Origin: Streptomyces sp. 840.1
GTDB taxonomy: Bacteria; Actinomycetota; Actinomycetes; Streptomycetales; Streptomycetaceae
Assembly (NCBI RefSeq): GCF_003751445.1
Contig: NZ_RJUU01000001.1
Span: 1,679,001-1,743,000, forward strand
DNA length: 64,000 bases
Reading direction: 5' to 3'
Shown: positions 16,704-24,694 of the stretch, one piece after another
How the letters are laid out: the number at the start of each line of letters is the position of its first letter
Numbering within the stretch: position 1 is the stretch's first letter
Made by a program: the position numbers and the translations under genes
Notes under the pieces: generated by a model
The model's database searches: none
What the model was told of the DNA's origin: nothing
What the model saw: the letters and a program-made list of their open reading frames with translations, nothing else

Positions 16704-18196
16704 TGCTGTCCGGCCCCGGGGAGGATGAACGGGAAGCCGTGCTTGTCCAGTTCGAGCGCCGAGTCGGTGACGGCGGTGACCAGTGCCTCCAGGTCCTCGG
16801 TGCTGTGCGCGCCGCCGGTGAACAGCATCGGGAGGCTGAGGGTGTAGAAGCCGCGCTTGCGCAGCATGAGGGTCAGCAGGAAGAACGCGATCGGGTTGAC
16901 CGAGCCGGCGAACGTCCGGTAGTCGTCGTAGCTGTCCTTCTCCAGGAAGCCGAACGAGCCGATGAAGTCGCCGAAGCCGACCAGCCGCAGCGGGATGGCG
17001 GTCCGGGACCTGAAGTCGGCCAGCCGCTGCTGGACCATGGCGACCTTGGCGCGCGTCTGCGTGTAGTACGTGTCCCGCTGCTCGTGCAGCAGCCGCAGGC
17101 TCGCGTACGAGGCGGAGAGCGCCAGGTGGTTGCCGGCGTGGGTGGTCTGGACGCAGGTCTTGCGCCCGATGTCGGTCAGCGGGAGCCCGGAGGTCTGCAT
17201 GTGGTCGAGCAGGGCGGCCCGGCCGCCGACGGCCGAGAGCGGGATGCCCAGTCCGCTGATGACCTTGCCGTAGCAGTACAGGTCGGCCTCGATGCCGAAG
17301 TGGGCGGCGGCGCCGCCGGGCCCGTAGCGGAAGCCGGTCAGCACCTCGTCGAGGACGAAGGGGACGCGCAGCCGGCGGCAGGCCTCGGACACGGTCTTGA
17401 GGAGCGGCACCGTGTGTTCGACGAACGGGAAGGAGGAGGAGGCCGCCTCGGTCAGCACGCAGGCCAGCTCGTCCTTGTGCCGCTCGATCAGCTCCAGGGC
17501 GAGGACCGGGTCGTTGGGCAGCACCAGCAGGTCGCGGGCGTCGGCGACCGGCACCCCGGTCAGCGCCGACTGGCGCTCGATCCCGCCCTCGGCCGTCCGG
17601 CCGGGGAAGGGCTGCGCGGGGTGTCCGTGGTACCAGAAGGCCGTGTTGTGCATCCCGAGGTCGTGGACTCCGTGCAGCGAGCCCTCGAACTTGGCGACCA
17701 TCCGCCGGCCCGTGTGCGCCCTGGCCAGCCGGATCGCGGCGGCCGTCGCGTCCGTGCCCGAGTTCAGGAAGGCGAACTTCTCGACGTGCGGTACGAACTC
17801 GTGCAGCAGGTCGACGAGTTGCGCCTCGACCGGGTGGCAGTAGCCGTTGCCGGTGGTGGCCCCGAGCTGCTCCTTGACGAAGTCGACGACCGGTTCGGGG
17901 CTGTGCCCGTGCAGGGCCTGGGCGCCGAAGCCGAGGTGGCAGTCGATGTAGGTGTTGCCGTCCACGTCGGTGATCCGGCTGCCGTGCGCCTCGTTCACCA
18001 TCAGCGGGAACTGCGGCGAGTGGAAGGGCCAGAAGACGTGGGGGGACGCGTCCAGCTCACGCAGGCGCCCGGTGGCGGCGACGGAGCCGGTCTGTCGTTC
18101 GGTCAGCTCGGTGAACAGGTCGATCAGCCACTGCTGGGAGAGCAGTTCGCCGACCAGTGACTCGACTGACGTCGCCTCGGAGGCGGTTGTGGTCAT
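16700..18196 (-). CDS. Class III (glutamate-semialdehyde-type) aminotransferase
   Basis: This 498-residue PLP enzyme has cofactor motifs FLNSGTDATAAAIRLAR (phosphate loop), VLDEVLTGFRYG (Asp283) and YCYGKVISGLGIPLSAVGG, whose Lys311 would form the Schiff base. Family relatives aminate semialdehydes or carrier-bound beta-keto chains, as AMT domains do in mycosubtilin-type lines. Here it probably puts an amino group on a polyketide or acyl ketone. A hydrophobic insert near residues 445-470 (NPIAFFLLTLMLRKRGFY) is also seen. The ATG at 18196 has GGAG 6-7 bases upstream; GTG 18199 is an alternative. It is translationally coupled to the amine-oxidase gene. Confidence 0.92.
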   Translation of the reverse strand: MTTTASEATSVESLVGELLSQQWLIDLFTELTERQTGSVAATGRLRELDASPHVFWPFHSPQFPLMVNEAHGSRITDVDGNTYIDCHLGFGAQALHGHSPEPVVDFVKEQLGATTGNGYCHPVEAQLVDLLHEFVPHVEKFAFLNSGTDATAAAIRLARAHTGRRMVAKFEGSLHGVHDLGMHNTAFWYHGHPAQPFPGRTAEGGIERQSALTGVPVADARDLLVLPNDPVLALELIERHKDELACVLTEAASSSFPFVEHTVPLLKTVSEACRRLRVPFVLDEVLTGFRYGPGGAAAHFGIEADLYCYGKVISGLGIPLSAVGGRAALLDHMQTSGLPLTDIGRKTCVQTTHAGNHLALSASYASLRLLHEQRDTYYTQTRAKVAMVQQRLADFRSRTAIPLRLVGFGDFIGSFGFLEKDSYDDYRTFAGSVNPIAFFLLTLMLRKRGFYTLSLPMLFTGGAHSTEDLEALVTAVTDSALELDKHGFPFILPGAGQQ

Positions 18197-18230
18197 CACG
18201 TTCTCCAGGAAGGGTCGGGCGGGGCGTCGG

Positions 18231-19109
18231 TCACAGCGGCCGGGTGGCGCGGAGCACTCCGTAGCGCATCACGTCGCGCTCGTACGCCTGCTTCATCAGG
18301 GGTACGGAGTTGAGGAACCTGAAGATGTCCATGCCCTTGGCCCGGACGAGCTTCCAGATCATGGAGGGGTCGCGGACCACGGGCTTGACGATGTCCGTGG
18401 AGAGCTTCCAGGTGTCCTGCACCTGTCCGGACCAGTCGACGGTCCGGACGTCCTCGAAGCCCAGGCCCCCCGCGAGGTCGCGGTACTGGTCCAGGGGCAG
18501 CACGTGCGAGACGACGAAGTCCCGGTAGATGCGGTCGAGCAGCCGGGACTCCTCGGACGTCAGCTTGTCGTCGCGGGCGCACCACGTGGCCACCAGGAGC
18601 GTGCCACCGGGCTTGAGCACCCGGAAGCACTCCGCGAGGAACGCCTTCTTGTCGGGCATCAGCTCACAGCTCTCCAGCGCCCAGACCACGTCGAAGGAGC
18701 CTTCGGGGTAGTCCGTGTGCATGGCGTCCATCAGCCGGAACGCGGTGCGGTCGCTCACCCCGGCCTCGGCGGCCTTCGTCTCGGCGCGCCTAATCTGCTC
18801 CTCGCTGATGGTGATGCCGTCCACGTCGCAGCCCAGGGTCGCCGCGAGGTGCGCCGACGAGGCGCCGATGCCGCAGCCGGCGTCGAGCACCCGCGCCCCC
18901 CGGGGCACCGGGGCGAAGGAGATCAGCTCCTCGACCAGCCGCACCTGGGCGGCGTGCCGGCCCGGGTCGGGTTCGCCGTCGGCCCAGTAGCCGTGGTGGA
19001 TGTGCTCGCCCCACAGGTCCTCGTACAGCTCGATCAGGCCGTCGTAGTGGTCCTTGATGGCGGCGTGCAGATCGGGTGTGGCCCAGCGTGGCTTCAGTGC
19101 GCTCGTCAT
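18231..19109 (-). CDS. SAM-dependent methyltransferase (tocopherol/sterol C-methyltransferase-like)
   Basis: This 292-residue class I methyltransferase begins with the pattern seen in gamma-tocopherol and CrtF-like C-methyltransferases (IKDHYDGLIELYEDLWGEHIHHGYW). Its SAM-binding motif I is VLDAGCGIGASSAHLA, and VVWALESCELM and LKPGGTLLVATWC follow. I chose the ATG at 19109, behind GGGA; an ATG five codons upstream has no RBS. It lies immediately downstream of the type III PKS, like srsB behind srsA, which suggests C- or O-methylation of the polyketide. Which atom is methylated cannot be read from sequence. Confidence 0.9.
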   Translation of the reverse strand: MTSALKPRWATPDLHAAIKDHYDGLIELYEDLWGEHIHHGYWADGEPDPGRHAAQVRLVEELISFAPVPRGARVLDAGCGIGASSAHLAATLGCDVDGITISEEQIRRAETKAAEAGVSDRTAFRLMDAMHTDYPEGSFDVVWALESCELMPDKKAFLAECFRVLKPGGTLLVATWCARDDKLTSEESRLLDRIYRDFVVSHVLPLDQYRDLAGGLGFEDVRTVDWSGQVQDTWKLSTDIVKPVVRDPSMIWKLVRAKGMDIFRFLNSVPLMKQAYERDVMRYGVLRATRPL

Positions 19110-19157
19110 GGCGTGAGGTCCCATCGGAATCGGATCGGAACGGGATGCGGTGGCGGG

Positions 19158-20261
19158 TCAGAAGCGGATGAGTGCCGACTCCATGGTCAGTCCGGGGCCG
19201 AACGCCATGATCACGCCGTACTCGCCCGGTTCCGGGCGGTCCTCGCGCAGGATCCGGTCGAGGATGAGCAGGATCGTGGCCGAGGAGCAGTTGCCGTTCT
19301 CGGCGAGCACGGCCCTGGAGGACGCGAGCTGCCCGGGGCGGAGCTCCAGCTTCTCGCCGACGAAGTCGATGATCTTCGGACCGCCCGGGTGGATGCCCCA
19401 GTGCCGCACGTCGGACGCCTCCAGCCCGTGCGGGGCCAGCAGCCGCTTGACGAACGGGTCGATGCTCTCCGACAGGTAGAACGGGACGTACGGGGAGAGC
19501 GTCATCCGGAACGCGGAGTCCTCGATGTGCCAGCTCATCGCGTGCATCGTCTCGGGATGCGTCTCGGTGTGCGTGCCGAGCACGACCGGCCCCGGCCCAC
19601 CGTCGTCGGCCCCGAGCAGGAGCATCCCGCCGGCGTCGCCGAACAGGGCGTTCACGACGGCCTGTTCGGCCGTGTACTCGGGCCGCAGGTGGACGGAGCA
19701 GACCTCGGCGGACCCCGCGAGCACCAGCTCGTCGGGCCGGGCGGCCACCGCGTCCAGGGCGGTCTTCAGCACGTTGAAGGCGGCGTTGCAGCCCATGTGC
19801 CCGATGAAGGTGCGGCGCAGGTCCTGGCGCAGCCCGAACTCCCTGGCCAGCACGATGTCGGGGGTGGGTCCCGCGTACCCCGTACAGCTGGCCAGCACCA
19901 GGGAGCCGACCCGCTCGCGCACGGCGCCGCCGGCCGCCTCGTCGAGGACGCCGCCGACCGTCCGCCGGCTCATGGCCAGGACGTTCTCCTCCCAGGCCAG
20001 CATGCGGGTCTTGATGGGCGGGAAGCCGTCCGCGTAGGCGGTGCGCGGGTCCCATGCCATGTGGCGGCTCTGCACCCCCGAACCCCGGAAGATCTCCTCG
20101 GCCTGGGGAACGTCCCGGAACATCTCCCGGTAGTACTCGTCGAAGGCACTCTGCTGCGGGACCACGTTCTCCGGCGCCGTGGTACGCAGGGCGAGGATCC
20201 GCGCCGCCCCGCGGGTCTCCTGTGCGCCGGCCCCTGCGGCGGTCTCGGTGACGGCGGTCAT
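19158..20261 (-). CDS. Type III polyketide synthase
   Basis: This 367-residue chalcone-synthase-fold homodimer has the full catalytic triad: Cys158 in GHMGCNAAFN, His291 in WGIHPGGPKII and Asn324 in ENGNCSSATIL. It would take an acyl-CoA or acyl-ACP starter and extend it with malonyl-CoA to a pyrone, resorcinol or other ring. The GHMGC context resembles bacterial long-chain and RppA-type enzymes rather than plant chalcone synthase. The start ATG overlaps the stop of the SRPBCC gene, so synthase and putative cyclase are made together. Given the FAALs in the cluster, a fatty starter is likely, but that is inference. Confidence 0.95.
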   Translation of the reverse strand: MTAVTETAAGAGAQETRGAARILALRTTAPENVVPQQSAFDEYYREMFRDVPQAEEIFRGSGVQSRHMAWDPRTAYADGFPPIKTRMLAWEENVLAMSRRTVGGVLDEAAGGAVRERVGSLVLASCTGYAGPTPDIVLAREFGLRQDLRRTFIGHMGCNAAFNVLKTALDAVAARPDELVLAGSAEVCSVHLRPEYTAEQAVVNALFGDAGGMLLLGADDGGPGPVVLGTHTETHPETMHAMSWHIEDSAFRMTLSPYVPFYLSESIDPFVKRLLAPHGLEASDVRHWGIHPGGPKIIDFVGEKLELRPGQLASSRAVLAENGNCSSATILLILDRILREDRPEPGEYGVIMAFGPGLTMESALIRF

Positions 20262-20746
20262 CCCGCGGTCTCCAGGACCGCGCCGGCGGACTCCAGCCGT
20301 GCCTTGATCGCGTCGAGGAAGCCCTCGGTCACCTGGTCGCTCTGCTGCCTGGCGAACGGCTCGACCAGCGGCAGCACCACGGGCGCGATGTTCACGTCCG
20401 CCTCCGAACGGGTGTCGATCTCCAGGTAGGTGGTGCCGGGCGTGTTGCCCGGCGAGGTGCGGAACTCGCCCCAGGAGCGGAAGTTGTGCTCCCCGACCGG
20501 CTCCCAGCGGATGCGTCCCGGCTCGGTCGTGTCGAACCTCGACCGGTGGTCGGGGGTGTGGCTGACGGCGCCGTTGGAGATGGTGGCCAGCACGTAGTGG
20601 TAGACGTCGTCGCCCTCGTCGGTGAGGGATTCCACGCCGGGCATCAGCACGCCGCAGCCGACGACGTCGAGGAGCAGCGCGCGTACGGTGTCCGGCTCGG
20701 CCCGGACTTCGGTGGCTACCGCACTGGCAGAGCGTATGGAGACCAT
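20258..20746 (-). CDS. SRPBCC polyketide cyclase/aromatase-like protein
   Basis: This 162-residue single-domain START-like protein begins VSIRSASAVATEVRAEPDTVRALLLDVVGCGVLMPGVE. The fold is inferred from the pattern of an N-terminal strand, a helix pair at about 20-35, a central sheet and a long C-terminal helix (DQVTEGFLDAIKARLESAG). AAGGA is 5 bases before the ATG. It overlaps the type III PKS by 4 bp, implying a direct role on that enzyme's product: guiding aldol cyclisation or aromatisation, or carrying the hydrophobic intermediate. Dedicated cyclases for type III PKSs are rare in bacteria. Confidence 0.75.
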   Translation of the reverse strand: MVSIRSASAVATEVRAEPDTVRALLLDVVGCGVLMPGVESLTDEGDDVYHYVLATISNGAVSHTPDHRSRFDTTEPGRIRWEPVGEHNFRSWGEFRTSPGNTPGTTYLEIDTRSEADVNIAPVVLPLVEPFARQQSDQVTEGFLDAIKARLESAGAVLETAG

Positions 20747-20781
20747 GGTGTCCTTCACAGGTGTGAGTGTCGGTGCCCGGT

Positions 20782-21588
20782 TCAGCGCTCGTGCGGGCCG
20801 GACTTGATTGCGTATCCGATGTAGCTGGCCGACAGATCGCCGCCAACGGTGAACTTCCCGAGCCGGCGGTGGCGCAGCAGGTCCGGCAGGAGTGCGGGGA
20901 CCGGGCGGGCCGGGCCGAGGCCGCGGGAGTCGGTGAGGCGCATCCCGGACTCGGCCAGCAGCGTGCTCAGTTCGGCGGGACGGATGAACATCCGCCAGTT
21001 GTGGGTGCCCGGCTGGATGATCCGCAGGATCTTCTCGGCCACCAGGATCAGCAGCAGGTAGCTGCGCACGGTCCGGTTGACCGTGTCGAAGAGGAGCACG
21101 CCGCCGGGTACCAGCAGCCGCTCCACCTCGGCCAGCGCGGCCGGCAGGTCCTGGAAGTGCTCCAGCACGTCCGAGGCGACGACGGCCTCGGCGCAGCCGT
21201 CCGGCAGCCCGGTGCCGTAGGCGGAACCGACCCGGTAGGTGACCTGCACCCCGGAGGCCTCCGCATGCCGCCTGGCCGCGTCCACGGTGCCGGGCGACAG
21301 GTCGATGCCCGTCACCGGATAGCCGCGGGAGGCGAGGTCCTCGGAGACCAGGCCGCCGCCGCAGCCCAGGTCCACGACCCGGACCTCCTCGCGGGGCCGC
21401 CCGGCGAACCGGTTGCGCAGGATCCGGTCGAAGTAGCCGGTGCGCGCCGGGTTCATCTCGTGCAGGACGCGCAGCGGGCCCTCGGTGTTCCACCAGTCGT
21501 CGCCGACCTGCTCGTAGTACTCGTTGTCGATCGGCACCGGGCGGGCCTCGGCCGCCCGGGTCCGGCTGTCGCCCGCGGTCGCGGCCAT
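20782..21588 (-). CDS. UbiG-like SAM-dependent methyltransferase
   Basis: This 268-residue protein follows the UbiG pattern: N-terminal DNEYYEQVGDDWWNTEGPLRVLHEMNPARTGYF, motif I VVDLGCGGGLVSEDLA, then ASDVLEHFQDLPAALAEVERLLVPGGVLLFDTVNRT and GTHNWRMFIRPAEL. UbiG-type enzymes O-methylate catechol-like hydroxyls on prenylated phenols. This fits methylation of a phenolic hydroxyl made by the type III PKS and monooxygenase. The ATG shares one base with the upstream ACAD stop, and 35 bp separate it from the SRPBCC gene. Confidence 0.92.
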   Translation of the reverse strand: MAATAGDSRTRAAEARPVPIDNEYYEQVGDDWWNTEGPLRVLHEMNPARTGYFDRILRNRFAGRPREEVRVVDLGCGGGLVSEDLASRGYPVTGIDLSPGTVDAARRHAEASGVQVTYRVGSAYGTGLPDGCAEAVVASDVLEHFQDLPAALAEVERLLVPGGVLLFDTVNRTVRSYLLLILVAEKILRIIQPGTHNWRMFIRPAELSTLLAESGMRLTDSRGLGPARPVPALLPDLLRHRRLGKFTVGGDLSASYIGYAIKSGPHER

Positions 21589-22784
21589 CACACCCACCTC
21601 GGTGTCTCGACGGGGCTGATGCCCAGGGTCGCCTTGCCGATGAACTCGCGGGCCATGTCGTTGGTGAACGGCAGCAGCGGACCGGCCTTCACGTCCCGCC
21701 AGATCTGCCCGATCCGGGAGCCCTCCCGGATGCCGGACCCGCCGATCACCTCGAACGCGGTCGCCACCACGTGTTCGGCCTCGTTGGTGATGTAGTACTT
21801 GGGCACGCAGGTGTCGGCCACGAACGCGGGCAGGTCGTCGCCCGGCTCCAGGTGGCGCGTCGCGTACTCGGTGAGGAGCGCGTCCATGGTGGCCAGCGAG
21901 GACCGCATGCGGGCCACGGCGAACTGGATGCCCGGCAGCCGGGCGAGGTCGGTGACCGCCGTGGTGGAGCGCCCCCGGGTGCGCCGCAGCGCGAGCTCGT
22001 AGGCCTGCTCGGCGAGCCCCAGGAAGACGGCCGCGAAGCAGTAGTGCCCCCACTGCTGACGGGCCATGACGAACAACGGGGTCAGCCCGTCGGGGAAGAC
22101 CGAGTCGTCGGCGTCGACCTGCAGGGAGTCCAGCTTCAGCGAGTGCGACCCGGTCATCGGCAGCGCGAACCCGCTCCACCGCGAGATCACCTCGACGCCC
22201 CGCTCGGGCTTCTCCACGAAGAACGCCGCCAGGTTGAAGGGCGGTTCCAGGTGGTCGTCGTCGAGGCCGGCGGTGATCACCAGGTGGGTGGCCGCGTCGA
22301 AGCCGGTCGCGAAGTGCTTGACCCCGTCGAGGACGAAGCCGTCAGGGGTGCGCCGGGCCACCGTCGAGGGCATGACCCAGTTGCCGCCCGACCCCTCGTC
22401 GGTGAACGGTCCGACGATGAACGCCCCGTCCCGTACCGCGCCGAACATGCGCTCGCGCACGGCCACGCTGAGATCGCTGCGCATCGACCCGGTGAGAACG
22501 GCGTGGATGGCCAGCGTGAAGGCGGTGGACCCGCAGCCGCCGGCGATGATCCGCAGCAGCCGGGTGTTCTCCTCCAGCGTGGCCTCGAAGCCACCGAGCT
22601 CCCTCGGCACGTTCACGGCCGTGAGCCCGGAGTCGATCAGGTCCTGGATGTTCCGGCCGACGAACTCACCCTTGTCGTAACCCTCTTCGGCGCGCTGCGC
22701 GAAGCGTTCGGCCAGCTCCTGCGCGGTCGCACGCAGCTGCGCCCAGCGCGCGGCGCGCTCCGTGTCCTGTACGGCTGTCGCCAT
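21588..22784 (-). CDS. ACAD-fold flavoprotein (dehydrogenase or monooxygenase) A
   Basis: This 398-residue protein has the acyl-CoA dehydrogenase fold. The N-terminal helical domain contains LIDSGLTAVNVPRELGG, the FAD-contact stretch is FTDEGSGGNWVMPSTVARR, and the C-terminal domain includes FEVIGGSGIREGSRIGQIWRDVKAG. Where dehydrogenases carry YEGT with the catalytic Glu, this reads LLPFTNDM. That is the situation in ACAD-fold flavin monooxygenases such as DszC and nitrososynthases. Oxygenation or N-oxidation is therefore as likely as desaturation. The start has GGAGGG upstream. It is one of two such genes in tandem (sister at 22790-24001), perhaps a hetero-oligomer. Confidence 0.85.
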   Translation of the reverse strand: MATAVQDTERAARWAQLRATAQELAERFAQRAEEGYDKGEFVGRNIQDLIDSGLTAVNVPRELGGFEATLEENTRLLRIIAGGCGSTAFTLAIHAVLTGSMRSDLSVAVRERMFGAVRDGAFIVGPFTDEGSGGNWVMPSTVARRTPDGFVLDGVKHFATGFDAATHLVITAGLDDDHLEPPFNLAAFFVEKPERGVEVISRWSGFALPMTGSHSLKLDSLQVDADDSVFPDGLTPLFVMARQQWGHYCFAAVFLGLAEQAYELALRRTRGRSTTAVTDLARLPGIQFAVARMRSSLATMDALLTEYATRHLEPGDDLPAFVADTCVPKYYITNEAEHVVATAFEVIGGSGIREGSRIGQIWRDVKAGPLLPFTNDMAREFIGKATLGISPVETPRWV

Positions 22785-22789
22785 CGCGC

Positions 22790-24001
22790 TCAGCCCTCCC
22801 ATCGGGGTTCGGCGAACACCGGCACGCCGAGCGCGTGCTTGCCCGCCCACTCGGCCGTGACGTCGGAGTTCGGGGGTACGAGCAGTCCCGCCACCACGTC
22901 GCGGTAGGCGCGCTGCAGGGGATGGCCGGACAGCAGCGCGGAGCCGCCCTGTACCTGCATGGCGAGCGTGACGACCTCGTGGGCGAGGCGGCACACGCTG
23001 TTCTTCATCACGCTCATCTCGATGTAGTGCCCGAGCGGGTCCGCCGCGATCTCCCGGTCGTGGTCGGCCCGTACCGCCTGGTACAGATGCGCTTCGGCGG
23101 CCGCGAGGCGGGTCTTCATCTCCGCCACCCGAAACTGCACGCCGGGCAGATGGGCCACGGTCCGGTCCAGGACGTGCAGGGTGCGGCCGCGCTGCTCGCG
23201 CACCACCCCGTCGAGTGCGCCGCGCGCGATCCCGAGGAAGACGGAGGCGAAGCTGCACCAGGCCCAGTGGACGCCCTGCATGAACATCAGGGGCAGTGCG
23301 CCCGGTTCACCGACCATCTCGTCGGACGCGGCGAACAGGTCGTCCAGCAGCAGCGAGTGGCTGCCGGTGGCGCGCATGCCGGCCGCGTCCCACTCGGAGG
23401 TGACGGTGACCCCGCGCTCGGGCTTGGGGACCAGGAAGCCGACCGGCTCGGGCAGGCCCCGGTCGTCGGTCCGGGCGGCCGAGAGGAACAGCAGGTCGGC
23501 GGCCGGGAACCCGGTGAAGAACCCCTTGCGGCCGTTGAGGAGGTATCCGCCCTCCACCGGCTCGGCCTTGGTCGTGGGGTGCCACCAGTTGCCGCCGACG
23601 CCGGGCTCGCTGAAACCGCCCGCGATGACGGAGCCCTCGTGGGCGATCGCCCGGTAGGCCCGCTCGGCCCCGGGGCCGCCGATGCCGGCGATCATCGCGA
23701 TGCCGTGCACGTGCATGTTGACGGCGAACGCGGTGTTGGCGCAGCCGGCGGCCAGGGTCTCCTGCGCCCGGCAGAGCTCCTCCAGGCCCACTCCCCCGCC
23801 GCCGTACTCGCGGGGAACGGTCATGGCCGTGTAGCCGGAGGCCACCAGCTCGCGGAAGTTCTCCGACGGGAAGGTGCCCTCCCGGTCGTGCTCCGCGGCC
23901 CGCTCGGCGAACCCCTTGGCCAGCTCCGCCGCGAGCGCGACGTAGTCGGTGCCCGTGCCCGTGTCCGCGGTGGGCGGTGCCGCGTCGGTGAGGACGGTCA
24001 T
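22790..24001 (-). CDS. ACAD-fold flavoprotein (dehydrogenase or monooxygenase) B
   Basis: This 403-residue sister of the next gene shows the same layout: SGYTAMTVPREYGGGG, FSEPGVGGNWWHPTTKAE, GSHSLLLDDLFAASDEMVG and VQGGSALLSGHPLQRAYRDVVAG. The catalytic-base position reads LLVPPNSDV, so again no Glu. It overlaps the ACP start by 4 bp, suggesting that the substrate is bound to that ACP. The terminal FMN reductase of the same operon could feed it reduced flavin if it is an oxygenase. Confidence 0.85.
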   Translation of the reverse strand: MTVLTDAAPPTADTGTGTDYVALAAELAKGFAERAAEHDREGTFPSENFRELVASGYTAMTVPREYGGGGVGLEELCRAQETLAAGCANTAFAVNMHVHGIAMIAGIGGPGAERAYRAIAHEGSVIAGGFSEPGVGGNWWHPTTKAEPVEGGYLLNGRKGFFTGFPAADLLFLSAARTDDRGLPEPVGFLVPKPERGVTVTSEWDAAGMRATGSHSLLLDDLFAASDEMVGEPGALPLMFMQGVHWAWCSFASVFLGIARGALDGVVREQRGRTLHVLDRTVAHLPGVQFRVAEMKTRLAAAEAHLYQAVRADHDREIAADPLGHYIEMSVMKNSVCRLAHEVVTLAMQVQGGSALLSGHPLQRAYRDVVAGLLVPPNSDVTAEWAGKHALGVPVFAEPRWEG

Positions 24002-24306
24002 CGCGGCCTCCCCGCCACCATCGGCTGCGGGACGTCCGTGGTCACGGCCGCACTCAGATAACGGGTGAGGCTGCCGACGGTGTCGCCCTCGGCCCGGGTG
24101 GCCATCGCCAGCCAGTCCGCGATGTCGACCTCGCCCAGCACGTCCCGGATCCGCTCGAAGAGCTCGGCGAGGTCGACCGAGTCGAAGCCGAGGTCCCCGG
24201 TGAGACGGGAGCGTTCGGTAACCAGCCGGTCCGCCGTATCGGGTCGTACGGCGATGAGTTGCTCGGTCAGAATCATCAAGAAGGCTTGCGCCCGGTCGTC
24301 CTGCAC
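23998..24306 (-). CDS. Acyl carrier protein 1
   Basis: This 102-residue carrier has the phosphopantetheine site LTGDLGFDSVDLAELFERI (Ser at about 43). I chose GTG 24306 because AGGAG stands 5 bases before it; GTG 24312 overlaps that RBS. The protein is slightly longer than a usual ACP, with about 20 extra C-terminal residues. It overlaps the ACAD-fold gene downstream and probably carries the fatty acyl or amino-acyl intermediate on which that pair works. A 118-bp gap on its upstream side may hold an internal promoter. Confidence 0.88.
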   Translation of the reverse strand: MQDDRAQAFLMILTEQLIAVRPDTADRLVTERSRLTGDLGFDSVDLAELFERIRDVLGEVDIADWLAMATRAEGDTVGSLTRYLSAAVTTDVPQPMVAGRPR

Positions 24307-24430
24307 ATTCACTCCTGAAGCCTGAATATCCTCTGCCTGCGTGTGCCTGCCTGTGGGTACCGATGCTGGCCCCGGGCCCTGTAGTCCCGGTTGCGCCGAC
24401 CGGCGCGAGCGGTTGCGCGTGCGGTACGGG

Positions 24431-24694
24431 TCAGGCCGTGGCCTGGCTCTCCCGGAAGCGGTCGACCAGTGCCCAGAGCGTCGCGGGGGACGTGAAGACC
24501 TCGGGCTCCAGGTCGTCGTCGGGGATGCTGATGCCGTAGGTGTTCTCGACGGTCATCAGCACCTCGACCATGGCCAGCGAGTCGAGACCCACCGCCTTGA
24601 GGCTGATGTCGGGCCCGACCTCGCCGCGCTCGGCCAGCCTGGGCAGGATCTCCTTCAGCAGGCCCTCGAACGCCGGGTCCCAGTGCTCACTCAT
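24431..24694 (-). CDS. Acyl carrier protein 2
   Basis: This 87-residue ACP has the attachment motif LKAVGLDSLAMVEVLMTVENTYGI (Ser39) and an acidic helix II typical of recognition by ligases and synthases. Its ATG overlaps the stop of the PLP decarboxylase (ATGA). In vicenistatin (VinN/VinO/VinL) and butirosin (BtrJ/BtrK/BtrI), an amino acid is loaded on a free ACP and then decarboxylated there. The ligase, decarboxylase and ACP order here matches that pattern, so this is the likely amino-acyl carrier. Confidence 0.93.
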   Translation of the reverse strand: MSEHWDPAFEGLLKEILPRLAERGEVGPDISLKAVGLDSLAMVEVLMTVENTYGISIPDDDLEPEVFTSPATLWALVDRFRESQATA

